Positions 24,302 through 33,491 of a DNA stretch of 42,569 nt are shown in pieces. Numbering within the stretch: the stretch's first letter is position 1; every line of letters begins with the position of its first letter. The DNA comes from Prevotella sp. CAG:732 (lineage in GTDB: Bacteria > Bacteroidota > Bacteroidia > Bacteroidales > Bacteroidaceae), in the NCBI GenBank assembly GCA_000436035.1, contig FR893281.1:1-42569 (forward strand), written 5' to 3'. The notes under the pieces are model-generated. The model did not search any database and was not told where the DNA came from. It saw only the letters and a list, made by a program, of their open reading frames with translations. The translations under genes and the position numbers were made by a program.

Positions 24302-25696
24302 ATGGAGTTCAAGAAGCTGATAGATAGGAAGAACGAATTAGATAGAATCACGACATCACTCAAGAGAGAAGATACTCAGTTTGTCGTAGTCTATGGACGA
24401 CGTAGAATAGGAAAATCTACGTTGCTCAAACATATTGTCAACACCCAAGAGAACGCCATTTATTTTCTGAGCGACACTTCATCGGAAACTGTTCAACGAG
24501 CAGCTTTCTCCAAATCGGCATCCGCCGTCATTGACGGATTTGACAAGGCAATCTATCCAGACTGGGAAACATTTTTCCGAAGTCTCAACCAGCAATTGAC
24601 CAGTCGCACATTGGTTTGCATTGATGAGTTTCCTTACCTTGCGAAGAGTTGCGAAGCATTGCCCTCTATCATCCAAAAACTCTTGAATGAGAAAAACTTG
24701 AAGTTTGACTTAATCTTGTGTGGCTCTTCCCAGCAATTGATGCATGGATATGTACTCAACAAGCAATCTCCTCTCTATGGTCTTGCCAATGAAATCATCA
24801 AGATGCAACCTATTCCGTTCCAGTATATAGGGGTGGCATTGGAGTGTGATGCAGTACAAGCGGTGAAAGAGTTTGCGATATGGGGCGGTGTGCCTCGTTA
24901 TTGGGAAGTACGTAGGGATTACCCGGACACAGAAACGGCTATTCGTAAAGTTTTGCTCGATCCCCAGGGTGTTTTGATAGAAGAACCCCAACGCTTGCTC
25001 AGGGATGACATGAGAGATACGATCCAAGCCACCTCGCTCTTGACAATTATCGGAAATGGAGCCAACAAGCCATCTGAAATCGCATCCAGAGTTGGGAAGG
25101 ATACGAGTGCCATTTCCGAGCCATTATCCAAACTTTGCGATTTGGGATACGTCTGCCGAGAAGTTCCTTTTGGCGAAAATCCCAAGAAGAGCAAGAAAGG
25201 TCTTTACCATATCAATGACTCATTACTTCGCTTCCATTATCAATTCATTATGCCTTATCGCTCGCTATTGGAATTAGGGAAAATTGACACCGTGATGGAG
25301 GTTGTCAACAGTCAGTTGCCACAATTCATAGGCTATTGCTGGGAGCTATTGTGCCGCAACTATGTCAGTGGCAACGTCATAGATGGCATTGTCTATAACT
25401 TAGCTTCTCGTTGGTGGGGAAAGATTTTCCCTTCGGATTGCAAGGAGGGAAAGATGGTAGAACTGGATGTAGTTGCCGAATCTATCGACAAAAAGCATAT
25501 ACTAATCGGGGAGTGCAAATGGACACATGACGATGATGCCGACAGACTGATGGACGTGTTGGCAGAGAAAGCGAAATATCTACCATTCATTAAAAAAGGG
25601 CAAGAAGTACATTTGGTCTTGTTCTTGAAAGAATCTCCTCGCAAAATGACCAAAGAAATGAAAATCATCTTGCCAGAAGATGTTATCAAGGCATGA
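24302..25696 (+). CDS. P-loop ATPase with C-terminal DUF234 nuclease-like domain
   Basis: A 464-residue protein of the archaeal-type ATPase group. Walker A is GRRRIGKST (32-40), Walker B is 'TLVCIDEFPYL', and 'LILCGSSQQLM' is the sensor. A winged helix follows (about 245-300: 'NKPSEIASRVGKDTSAISEPLSKL'). The C-terminal DUF234 domain has a PD-(D/E)xK-type core: Asp in 'MVELDVVAES' and ExK in 'LIGECKW', so the nuclease-like residues look intact here. It stands alone with its own promoter and repeats. Its closest relative in the window by architecture is the ATPase at 39980. Function is unknown; defence or DNA maintenance is possible. Confidence 0.9.
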   Translation: MEFKKLIDRKNELDRITTSLKREDTQFVVVYGRRRIGKSTLLKHIVNTQENAIYFLSDTSSETVQRAAFSKSASAVIDGFDKAIYPDWETFFRSLNQQLTSRTLVCIDEFPYLAKSCEALPSIIQKLLNEKNLKFDLILCGSSQQLMHGYVLNKQSPLYGLANEIIKMQPIPFQYIGVALECDAVQAVKEFAIWGGVPRYWEVRRDYPDTETAIRKVLLDPQGVLIEEPQRLLRDDMRDTIQATSLLTIIGNGANKPSEIASRVGKDTSAISEPLSKLCDLGYVCREVPFGENPKKSKKGLYHINDSLLRFHYQFIMPYRSLLELGKIDTVMEVVNSQLPQFIGYCWELLCRNYVSGNVIDGIVYNLASRWWGKIFPSDCKEGKMVELDVVAESIDKKHILIGECKWTHDDDADRLMDVLAEKAKYLPFIKKGQEVHLVLFLKESPRKMTKEMKIILPEDVIKA

Positions 25697-25763
25697 TTAT
25701 CCAAAACAAATTATCAAAAAAGAATAATTTGTTTTGGATAATAGAATAAAAGTATTATCTTTG
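25696..25763 (+). promoter_or_regulatory. 19-bp perfect inverted repeat overlapping the promoter of the next ATPase
   Basis: ATTATCCAAAACAAATTAT (25696-25714) and its exact complement (25724-25742) flank a 9-base loop. The left arm begins on the last base of the preceding stop codon. The right arm contains TTTG (25733-25736), which is 19 bp from TATCTTTG (25756-25763), so it covers the -33 box of the gene at 25784. It could be both terminator and operator. Confidence 0.85.
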
Positions 25764-25783
25764 CACCAAAAAGCATCAGAGAT

Positions 25784-26923
25784 ATGACCATCAACATCAA
25801 CCCTTTCATCGTATCAGGTACGATTCCAAAGCCCTATTTCTGCGACCGTGTCAAAGAGACGGAAGTGCTCAATATAGCCATACAAAACCAAATGAACGTA
25901 GTTATTACCTCACCTCGAAGAATGGGTAAGACTGCTTTGGTTGACTTCGTATTCCACCAAGAAAGCATCGAGGACCACTACTTCACCATCAATGTAGATA
26001 TTCTCCACACCACTTGCTTCAAGGAGTTCATCTACACACTTGGCACAGCCATCTATGACAAGATAGCCTCCAAGAGCGACAAGATGAGAAGGTTGTTTAT
26101 CTCGACACTCCGTTCACTTTCCGCTAGCTTTGGCTATGACCCTGTACAGAACACGCCTACTTTCGACATCAAATTAGGCGATATCACCCTGCCGGAATAT
26201 ACCATCAAGGAGATATTCGAGTTCATCGACCAGGCCAGCAAACGATGTCTGATTGTCATAGATGAATTTCAACAGATCACCAAGTATCCTGAGAAAAACA
26301 TAGAGGCTATTCTACGCTCGTATATCCAGAAGACAAGCAATGCCAACTTTGTGTTTGCAGGAAGCCAACGTACGATATTGGAGGAAATGTTTCTGTCTTC
26401 ACGCCGCCCCTTCTTCCAAAGTGCGAAGTTGATGCAGTTGGAAGCCATCGAGTTGCCAATCTACACATCATTTGCCATAGGTCATTTCAAGGATGCCAAC
26501 AAGGACATTTTTCCAGAAGCTATCGAGAAGGCATACACCACTTTCCATGGTGTAACCCTATATGTCCAGCGCATCTTGAAGGATGCCTATGCGCTGACTC
26601 CACAAGGCGAGACCTGCGACATGTCGCTCATCGACCAACTGATTAATGATTTTGTGGCAGAGAACGACTATCGCATCCGTGAGCTTCTAGCTTATATATC
26701 CGAGCCTCAAAAGGAGGTTTTGTATGCCATCCATGATGAAGGTGAGGTGAAGAGCATCTCTTCAGCCGCATTTACCAAGAAACATCGGCTCAAGTCACCG
26801 AGTGCCACACAGTCGGCAGTACAAAAACTGCTGGAGGATGATGTGTTGACTCGCAACGAGAAGATATATAGTATCGCCGATCCCCTACTTTCTATCTGGC
26901 TAGACAAGCACGTGAAGCTATAA
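25784..26923 (+). CDS. P-loop ATPase with C-terminal winged helix, no nuclease domain
   Basis: A 379-residue ATPase of the archaeal-type/AAA_14-related group. Walker A is SPRRMGKT (43-50), Walker B is 'RCLIVIDEFQQI', and 'ANFVFAGSQRTIL' is the sensor region. A helical lid is followed by a C-terminal winged helix (about 315-375, 'SPSATQSAVQKLLEDDVLTRNEKIYSIADPL' region). Unlike the ATPases at 18518, 24302 and 39980 it lacks a restriction-fold C terminus. The stub at 20047 is a paralogue of its first 75 residues. It is convergent with transport locus 2 and separated from it by a strong hairpin. Confidence 0.9.
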   Translation: MTININPFIVSGTIPKPYFCDRVKETEVLNIAIQNQMNVVITSPRRMGKTALVDFVFHQESIEDHYFTINVDILHTTCFKEFIYTLGTAIYDKIASKSDKMRRLFISTLRSLSASFGYDPVQNTPTFDIKLGDITLPEYTIKEIFEFIDQASKRCLIVIDEFQQITKYPEKNIEAILRSYIQKTSNANFVFAGSQRTILEEMFLSSRRPFFQSAKLMQLEAIELPIYTSFAIGHFKDANKDIFPEAIEKAYTTFHGVTLYVQRILKDAYALTPQGETCDMSLIDQLINDFVAENDYRIRELLAYISEPQKEVLYAIHDEGEVKSISSAAFTKKHRLKSPSATQSAVQKLLEDDVLTRNEKIYSIADPLLSIWLDKHVKL

Positions 26924-26926
26924 AAA

Positions 26927-26957
26927 GGCACGGCCATCTATCCCAGATAGCCGTGCC
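26927..26957. terminator. Bidirectional terminator between the ATPase and transport locus 2
   Basis: GGCACGGC (26927-26934) pairs with GCCGTGCC (26950-26957), with an inner ATCT/AGAT stem after one mismatch. On the - strand it is followed by TTTTT, so it should end the - strand transport operon efficiently; it also follows the + strand ATPase by 3 bp. Confidence 0.8.
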
Positions 26958-27007
26958 ACATATATATATTTATAAAACGCGATTGTTTTATAATGTAGAG
27001 AGATTTA

Positions 27008-28171
27008 TTATTTCTTTGCCTCTGTTTCCTTACCAGCTAGGCAATCCTCGATAGCTTGCTTGATTTTTTCACCTCTCAAATGCTTACGATAGATATTACC
27101 TTTCTTATCAAGCAAAATAAGGAATGGAATACCATTAAACTGATAAGTTTTCAAGACAGTCTTACCTGAATCAGGTGTCCAACCTTGTAGCCAAGGCATT
27201 TGCTCTTCTTTTAAAGCCTTTGTCCAAGCATCCTTTTTGGCATCAATAGACACACTAACAAATTGAATGCCTTTGTTTTTATATTCCTCATAGTATTTCT
27301 TTACATGAGGTATTTCCTTACGGCAAGGACCACACCAACTTGCCCAAAAATCAATCAAGGTGATTTTACCTTTTAGCTTATCTAGATGAATAGTCTTCCC
27401 CTTTTCATTTTGGAAAGTAAAATCAGGCGCAGGCATACCTTCTTTCACTCGATCACGCAAAGCTTGTTGCTCGGCCTTTTGCTGACGATAGTTATCCACA
27501 ACTAGTTTGCCCACTTCAGAAGAAGCAGCCAACTTATTCAATGCAGCCTCTACAAAATCTGTATTTTTCTTATCAGCATCAAGCAAGCTGATTGGAACAA
27601 GAGCACTTGATAACGTACCATTATTCTCTACGAGATACTTCATCCAAGCCATCTCATTTTCATTATCAGCCTCATACAAAGACATAGAAAGTGCTCTCTT
27701 GATACTATCATTCTCAATATTAGCTTTCCAGACATTCTGAGAGACGGCAATCATCGACTGATAATTACGATGCTCTGCAAAATTGACTAGATTCATCAGT
27801 TCATTCTTCTTTCCACCATTAATGCGAATGTAAGCAGGATTTTTGATGATGACCTTAGCCGTATCTTTTCCACGAAAATCTATATCTAAGTTCTCATCTT
27901 CCAACCATACGTTTACACTTTGCCAACGTCCACAATCAACGGTAGCAGAACCTGGTTTGTCAAAAGGCACTGTAATAGAATAAGTATTGTCTGCATTCAA
28001 AGGCACCTCAGCCAATACTTTTCTACCAGAAAAAAGTCGCTGATATACAGATACTTTAAAATCTTTATCAGCAAATTGCACCTTACCCTTAATGGTTACT
28101 GTACGTTGAGCAGAAACCGAACTTAAACATCCTATACATAATGATAGGAACAAAATAACAAACTTCTTCAT
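27008..28171 (-). CDS. TlpA-like periplasmic thioredoxin-fold protein with CGPC active site (locus 2)
   Basis: A 387-residue exported disulfide oxidoreductase. The signal peptide ends at 'SVSAQ' (about 22). A DUF4369-like beta domain (about 23-120) and a helical linker precede the TlpA/ResA-type thioredoxin domain (about 245-375), with Cys280-Gly-Pro-Cys283 in 'DFWASWCGPCRKEIPHV' and cis-Pro in 'FNGIPFLILLD'. It is last in the order ECF-FecR-SusC-SusD-TlpA, like its paralogue at 17276. A reducing role on imported thiol compounds or on envelope proteins is likely; the substrate is unknown. The gap to susD 2 is 85 bp. Confidence 0.93.
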   Translation of the reverse strand: MKKFVILFLSLCIGCLSSVSAQRTVTIKGKVQFADKDFKVSVYQRLFSGRKVLAEVPLNADNTYSITVPFDKPGSATVDCGRWQSVNVWLEDENLDIDFRGKDTAKVIIKNPAYIRINGGKKNELMNLVNFAEHRNYQSMIAVSQNVWKANIENDSIKRALSMSLYEADNENEMAWMKYLVENNGTLSSALVPISLLDADKKNTDFVEAALNKLAASSEVGKLVVDNYRQQKAEQQALRDRVKEGMPAPDFTFQNEKGKTIHLDKLKGKITLIDFWASWCGPCRKEIPHVKKYYEEYKNKGIQFVSVSIDAKKDAWTKALKEEQMPWLQGWTPDSGKTVLKTYQFNGIPFLILLDKKGNIYRKHLRGEKIKQAIEDCLAGKETEAKK

Positions 28172-28256
28172 ATATATCTTATTAGAAATATTTTAATACA
28201 ACATAAAACCCTAAAATACAAAACTGTACTTTAGGATTTTATATTATCTGGCAGTC

Positions 28257-29816
28257 TTAATCTGCATTATATGGCTCATAATTATCTGTATTGAGACTGA
28301 TTCCCCATTGTGGATTATACTTGAGAATAGCATTATCAATATTCAAAGACTGATAATAAGCATCAGTAATGGCTTTGGAATATGTCTTAGCACCACACTT
28401 ATGAGTTATCGTTGTCTTGCACCAAGGTTTACCGCTATCAAAAACATAACGCTTGAGATCAAGTGTACGCTGGATAGAAACCAAAGGTTGCTCTCTACGA
28501 CGCTCATTCAAGATTTCCTCCAACAACTTGTCACCAGATAAAGATGCATCCTTTAAAGATGTGTCCTCACCAGAATAACGATACTTTCTCAAAATATTCA
28601 AATCTGCCAATGCTGCAGTTCTATCACCAGTTCTAGCCTCTGCCTCTGCTTTCATAAGAAGCAACAAAGGATGTGTATAAGCTTGGGTGTTAGACAGATT
28701 ATCTGCTCGTGTATAAAGCACTCTAGGTCCATCATCATAAGATTCTCCACCCTGTTTTCCTGTATAACCAGGAGCTTTCAACGCAAATAGTTTCCAACGC
28801 AAATCGTGCTCTTTGTCAAAAATAGAAGCCCAATCATCTGATGGATAGAAACGAGAAACAACTCTACTTGAAGGAGCTATTCTATATAACAAGTTCTCTC
28901 TATTGGTTGTTTGATCGAAAACATTATCTGGTCCTTGGATATCCATATAATACTCTTTGTCACAACCAGGATCAGGCTCTACAGGAGAAGTTGAATAGTA
29001 TGAGAAATCTGCAAAATTATAAATCAACTTACTCTCGTCACCACCGACATTCTCCAAAGCAAGTTCCCATGCTTTCTTGCTATCAGCTAGCATATTCGAC
29101 CAATCTCTCAGATACATATAATACTCTGCTCTTGCTGCATAAGCAGCAGCCTTGTTTGCACGTGACGGATTGGCAACTGTCTGTGGGCAGTTCTCACAGG
29201 CATAGTCCAAATCTTCCTTAATGCCAGCAAAAACTTGTGCTGTGGTAGCTAAGTCGCCATTGGCAACAGTAGGATCACCAGACAAACGGAAAGGAATTAC
29301 TTTCGTGTCATTTGCAGAATTAGGGTCATACATAGGACCATACATCAATGCAAAATTCATGTAAATCCAAGCACGTCCAACTTTAGCTTCTGCAATAACT
29401 CCCTTTGCATAAGCAGATTCAGCATCAATTCCTGATACACCATCAATGATGTTATTAAACAATCCTAAAGCTCTGTATCCGTAAGTCCACCACATAGGTG
29501 TACTTTTAGGATCCAACATTGGAGAATAGTACTTATAAGCAGCTATCAAATCTTGATTAGGGAATGAAGCGTTATAATTAAACTTCATTTGATTCTCCGA
29601 GATTTGCAGATTATCACCCAAGAACGCATAAGAACATCCACGGTTATTATCCATGAACTGATAGCTCAAAGTCGTTGTATTATTCAAAACGTTCTCAAAC
29701 TGAGACACCTCAGTAGGAATCATTTTTCCGACAGGCTTCACATCAAGATAGTCGCCACAAGAAGACAAGAGCGACACACTCAGAGCCAAACCTATTACAT
29801 ATATATTCTTTTTCAT
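28257..29816 (-). CDS. SusD/RagB-family lipoprotein (locus 2)
   Basis: A 519-residue outer-membrane lipoprotein. The lipobox is 'LLSSC' with Cys20, then 'GDYLDVKPVGKMIPTE', the classic SusD start. Typical helices include 'AYAKGVIAEAKVGRAWIYMNFALMYG'-like sequence and 'NKAAAYAARAEYYMYLRDW'. The C-terminal part has 'HPLLLLMKAEAEARTGD' and 'ILNERRREQPLVSIQRTLDLKRY'. It binds the same, unknown, substrate as the adjacent SusC, which ends 14 bp upstream of its start. Confidence 0.95.
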   Translation of the reverse strand: MKKNIYVIGLALSVSLLSSCGDYLDVKPVGKMIPTEVSQFENVLNNTTTLSYQFMDNNRGCSYAFLGDNLQISENQMKFNYNASFPNQDLIAAYKYYSPMLDPKSTPMWWTYGYRALGLFNNIIDGVSGIDAESAYAKGVIAEAKVGRAWIYMNFALMYGPMYDPNSANDTKVIPFRLSGDPTVANGDLATTAQVFAGIKEDLDYACENCPQTVANPSRANKAAAYAARAEYYMYLRDWSNMLADSKKAWELALENVGGDESKLIYNFADFSYYSTSPVEPDPGCDKEYYMDIQGPDNVFDQTTNRENLLYRIAPSSRVVSRFYPSDDWASIFDKEHDLRWKLFALKAPGYTGKQGGESYDDGPRVLYTRADNLSNTQAYTHPLLLLMKAEAEARTGDRTAALADLNILRKYRYSGEDTSLKDASLSGDKLLEEILNERRREQPLVSIQRTLDLKRYVFDSGKPWCKTTITHKCGAKTYSKAITDAYYQSLNIDNAILKYNPQWGISLNTDNYEPYNAD

Positions 29817-29830
29817 ATTAACCGATTCTA

Positions 29831-32800
29831 TTAAAAGCCGAAAGATATACCAATATAAAATTCTTTACTCAATGGAAGAGAAGCATAACCAGCATTTGAC
29901 ATCGCACCCATACCGCCAGAGAAGTTATTCTCAAAAGCCTCTGGATCAATATCACAACCCTTCGCTGTAATACGGAAGAGATTACGAGCTTGCAAGTAAA
30001 TGCGAGCATTGCTCATACCGATGTGGCGAATAAGTCCTTGGTCAAAGCTATAACTCAAAGTGAGGTCACGCATCTTCAAATAACTTGCATTACCCATATT
30101 GACATCACAGAATGGGAAATAGAACAAGTCCATATTCCAACTCTGTAAGTTTGGATAAATGGTCGTATTCTCATCACCAGCTTGCTTCCAACGCTGTCCC
30201 ACATAACGGTTGTTATAATTAGAACCATGGAATGTATCTTTACGATACTTATGACCCAACTTGGCAATGAACATAAATGACAAACTCCAATTCTTATAAT
30301 TGAAAGTATTGGTCAAAGACATATCTACCTTTGGAATAGCGGTTCCCTGATAATACACATCATCTACAGTTGCATTTGATGCCAAAGTCTTCTCACCTTT
30401 CGCATTATAGATTAAAGTCTCACCATTCTCATTCAAACCTGCAAAATGGTATCCAAAGAAACCATACATTGGATAACCCTCTGCCTGAATAGGTGATGTA
30501 TAAGCCCAATAAGTTGGATAATTACGAGATACGTTATACTTCTTTACTTTATTCTTGTTGATAGCTATATTGTAAACAGCATTCCAAGAGAAGTCACGAT
30601 TCTTGATAGGTGTACCATGTACAGACAGCTCAAAACCATTGTTGTCGATAGCGCCCACATTTCTTGTCATGGATGATGTACCCACTGTTGGATCCATTGC
30701 ATCCCTTGCCAAAAGGTCGCTACTCTTTTTCAAGTAATAGTCAAAACTAAACCCAACACGCCCCTTCAAGAAATCAGCATCAATACCAATATTCGTTGTC
30801 TTGGTCTTCTCCCAACGAAGAGAATTGTTTGGATAAGATGAGATGCCATAAGAAACACCACCAGTAGTACTATTATAAGAACCAGTAGAAAGAATCAAGT
30901 ATGGACCTTCAGAGAGTGAGATATTACCATTGACACCATAAGACATACGGAAATTCAAACGGTCAACCCAATCTACATCAAAGAACTTCTCATTCTTAAT
31001 CTTCCAAGTTCCACCAACAGACCATAATGGTTTGTGACGATACTTTGGATTTGTACCAAAGAAGTTGGTCAAATCCTCACGGATACTACCACTTACAATA
31101 TAACGGTCATCATATTCATAAGAACCATTGAAATACCAAGATACAAAACGGTTATCACGTAAGCCATAAGAACCATAATTGATAGATCCAGACAAAGTGT
31201 TTCCGTAAAGCAAATCTTGCTTGAATGTGTTACTCTTAAAATCTACAATATTAAATGGAGTAAACGAACCCGCAGTAGAATTGTAACCCAAACGAGTTTC
31301 ATATTGATTACTATCTGTAAAGATACGACGAACCTCATTACCTGCCAAAGCACTTACACGATGCTTACCAAACTGACCACGATAATTCAACTGTGTACGA
31401 ATCGTCCAGTTTTCACTCGTTGAACGAGTTTCATTGATCATATCACCATCTGGTACATAGTGGGTTGCAGAATTTGTCTTTGAGGTCATACTATTGTAAG
31501 CCAATCGCATATCATAGCTATTAGCTTCAGAAATTGCTTTGTAAATAGTATTATTACGAGACCATGTTCCTCCAAACTCAGCACTCAAACCTTTCCATAT
31601 ATCAAAGCGCAAGAATGCGTTTAAGCGAGCACCAAAGTTTTGCGTCTTATTATAGTCTTGATATGCGTCTGTAATTGGATTATAGCCAGTATCTTTCAAC
31701 CCACTAACTTGCTTGAATGTCTCATCCAAAGCATAGCTAATGGTACGAAGACTAGTCAACTGACCGTTTTCATCAACCAACTGTGTATAAGGCTTCACGT
31801 ATGAAGAATAATTGGTTAAAGTCTGCCATGATGTATTTGGAGAAGTTGCTCTTGAATATTTCAAGTTTGCAGCCACACCTACAGTTAAGAACTTATATGG
31901 TTTCCAAGTATTTTTGAAATCGACAATAAGTCTATTGTTCTTGGTGTTGATGAATGATTCACGTTCATTCGTATAGTTTACAGCCAAGTTGTAAGTAACG
32001 TCATCATTACCACCACTGATAGATACATTATGCATCTGCTGGAAAGCTGTACGGAACATATACTTCTTCATCTGAGCAAGGAAGTTATTATTTCTCAACT
32101 TGCTAATGCCCTGATTAAATTCATCTTCAGACATCATACCAGACTTGCGAGCTATCAGCATATACTCAACATCAGACAAATCAGTAGATTTCAGAGAAAG
32201 CGTATAGTCACTATTATCCTGATTATACAAGTCAAGCTCTGCATCTATATAATCTGAAGCATTAGCCATGTGCAAGTAATCCAAATCTGGCTTAGGCTCA
32301 AACTTGAACGTACCTTGATAGCTAACTTTTGTTTTTCCCTTAGAACCACCCTTTGTTGTTACAACAATAACACCATTGGCAGAACGAGAACCATAAATAG
32401 ATGCTGCAACACCATCCTTCAAGACGGTGACATTCTCAATATTTTCTGGGTTCAAATCGCTAAGATCCCCTTCAGTAGGATAACCATCAACAACCAAAAG
32501 AGGCTTTGTTTCAGCATTCAATGTGGAAATACCACGAATAGAGATATTGCCATCCTTATCCAATACGACACCTGCAACCTGTCCTTCTATAACATTCTTT
32601 AAATCAGAATTTAGTTTTGATTCCAATTGTTTGCTAGTAATAGAGCCAAAAGAACCTGTGGCTCTTTCCTTTGAAATTGTCTGATAACCAGTTACAACAA
32701 CCTCATCCAACAAATGATTGTCGTCATTCAATGTCAAAGTGATGTTTCTAGCATCCTTACGACAATTTACGTAATAAGAAGTTGGCTTCATACCAAGGAA

Positions 32801-33298
32801 AGAAACCAAGAGAGTTTCGCCTTTTCCTTTGTCAAGATTGATATTAAAGTTTCCCTCACTATCTGTTATGGTACCTACTCCCTTTTTCCCTTGTATGGTA
32901 ACAGTAGCAGCAGGAATTGGTTCACCATTGCTATCCAAGACCTTACCAGAGATAAGAACCTTATTAGTAGAATGATTACTAGAAGATACTTTTATAGAAA
33001 TCGTTCCATTATTTCTAACATAACTAACTGGCAGTCCTGCCAATACTTGATTCAATGCATCAGTAAGGTTATTCGCCTTTACTTTTGCATTTACCTTGTA
33101 AGACGCAAGATCTTCATAAGAAAAAACAATCTTAGTATTAAATCTCTCTTCCAACTGTTTCAAAACCGTGGTAAGCGGCTTTGAATTGATTACTTGCTCA
33201 TACTTCACACCATTGGTCTGCGCAATGGCATAAGTACCATTGTAACCAGACAGCATCAATGCTAAGCATGTAGAAAATAGAAGTCTCTTCTTTCTCAT
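29831..33298 (-). CDS. SusC/RagA-family TonB-dependent outer-membrane transporter with STN domain (locus 2)
   Basis: A 1155-residue transporter. The signal peptide (about 1-27) is followed by an STN domain (about 33-108, 'SKPLTTVLKQLEERFNTKIVF' at the start), a carboxypeptidase-regulatory-like domain ('LISGKVLDSNGEPIPAATV'), and a plug with ERATGSF, 'PLLVVDGYPTEG' and 'RSANGVIVVTTKGG'. The barrel ends in 'KEFYIGISFGF' with a terminal Phe, as expected for outer-membrane insertion. It is clearly paralogous to the protein at 10237 but diverged throughout the barrel, so the substrates probably differ. The STN domain points to control through the FecR/ECF pair just upstream. Confidence 0.95.
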   Translation of the reverse strand: MRKKRLLFSTCLALMLSGYNGTYAIAQTNGVKYEQVINSKPLTTVLKQLEERFNTKIVFSYEDLASYKVNAKVKANNLTDALNQVLAGLPVSYVRNNGTISIKVSSSNHSTNKVLISGKVLDSNGEPIPAATVTIQGKKGVGTITDSEGNFNINLDKGKGETLLVSFLGMKPTSYYVNCRKDARNITLTLNDDNHLLDEVVVTGYQTISKERATGSFGSITSKQLESKLNSDLKNVIEGQVAGVVLDKDGNISIRGISTLNAETKPLLVVDGYPTEGDLSDLNPENIENVTVLKDGVAASIYGSRSANGVIVVTTKGGSKGKTKVSYQGTFKFEPKPDLDYLHMANASDYIDAELDLYNQDNSDYTLSLKSTDLSDVEYMLIARKSGMMSEDEFNQGISKLRNNNFLAQMKKYMFRTAFQQMHNVSISGGNDDVTYNLAVNYTNERESFINTKNNRLIVDFKNTWKPYKFLTVGVAANLKYSRATSPNTSWQTLTNYSSYVKPYTQLVDENGQLTSLRTISYALDETFKQVSGLKDTGYNPITDAYQDYNKTQNFGARLNAFLRFDIWKGLSAEFGGTWSRNNTIYKAISEANSYDMRLAYNSMTSKTNSATHYVPDGDMINETRSTSENWTIRTQLNYRGQFGKHRVSALAGNEVRRIFTDSNQYETRLGYNSTAGSFTPFNIVDFKSNTFKQDLLYGNTLSGSINYGSYGLRDNRFVSWYFNGSYEYDDRYIVSGSIREDLTNFFGTNPKYRHKPLWSVGGTWKIKNEKFFDVDWVDRLNFRMSYGVNGNISLSEGPYLILSTGSYNSTTGGVSYGISSYPNNSLRWEKTKTTNIGIDADFLKGRVGFSFDYYLKKSSDLLARDAMDPTVGTSSMTRNVGAIDNNGFELSVHGTPIKNRDFSWNAVYNIAINKNKVKKYNVSRNYPTYWAYTSPIQAEGYPMYGFFGYHFAGLNENGETLIYNAKGEKTLASNATVDDVYYQGTAIPKVDMSLTNTFNYKNWSLSFMFIAKLGHKYRKDTFHGSNYNNRYVGQRWKQAGDENTTIYPNLQSWNMDLFYFPFCDVNMGNASYLKMRDLTLSYSFDQGLIRHIGMSNARIYLQARNLFRITAKGCDIDPEAFENNFSGGMGAMSNAGYASLPLSKEFYIGISFGF

Positions 33299-33363
33299 AA
33301 CAGCATATTTAGTATATTATTAAAATTGATAAACTCTCTCTTAATAGAATTAAGTTATGCCAC

Positions 33364-33392
33364 TATGACGTGCCATTTTTCAAACAGGGCAC
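33364..33392 (-). promoter_or_regulatory. Candidate ECF-dependent promoter of susC 2
   Basis: On the - strand GTGCCC and then CGTCATA, spaced like the GTACCC/GTATTA pair before susC 1. It lies 66 bp before the start codon, in the 193-bp gap after the FecR gene. The rest of the gap is AT-rich with no other support. Confidence 0.25.
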
Positions 33393-33491
33393 CCTAATTG
33401 ATAGAAATTTCAAGAAAAAACTTTCATTTTGTAAGAATTATATATAAAATATCAATAATTAAGCAAACAAAGTGATAACATCAACATTATT

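Noticed and set aside
18518..26923. Prophage or integrative conjugative element
   Set aside because: No integrase, transposase, tra/mob genes, tRNA attachment site or structural phage genes were found. Only the VapE-like helicase points to mobile DNA.
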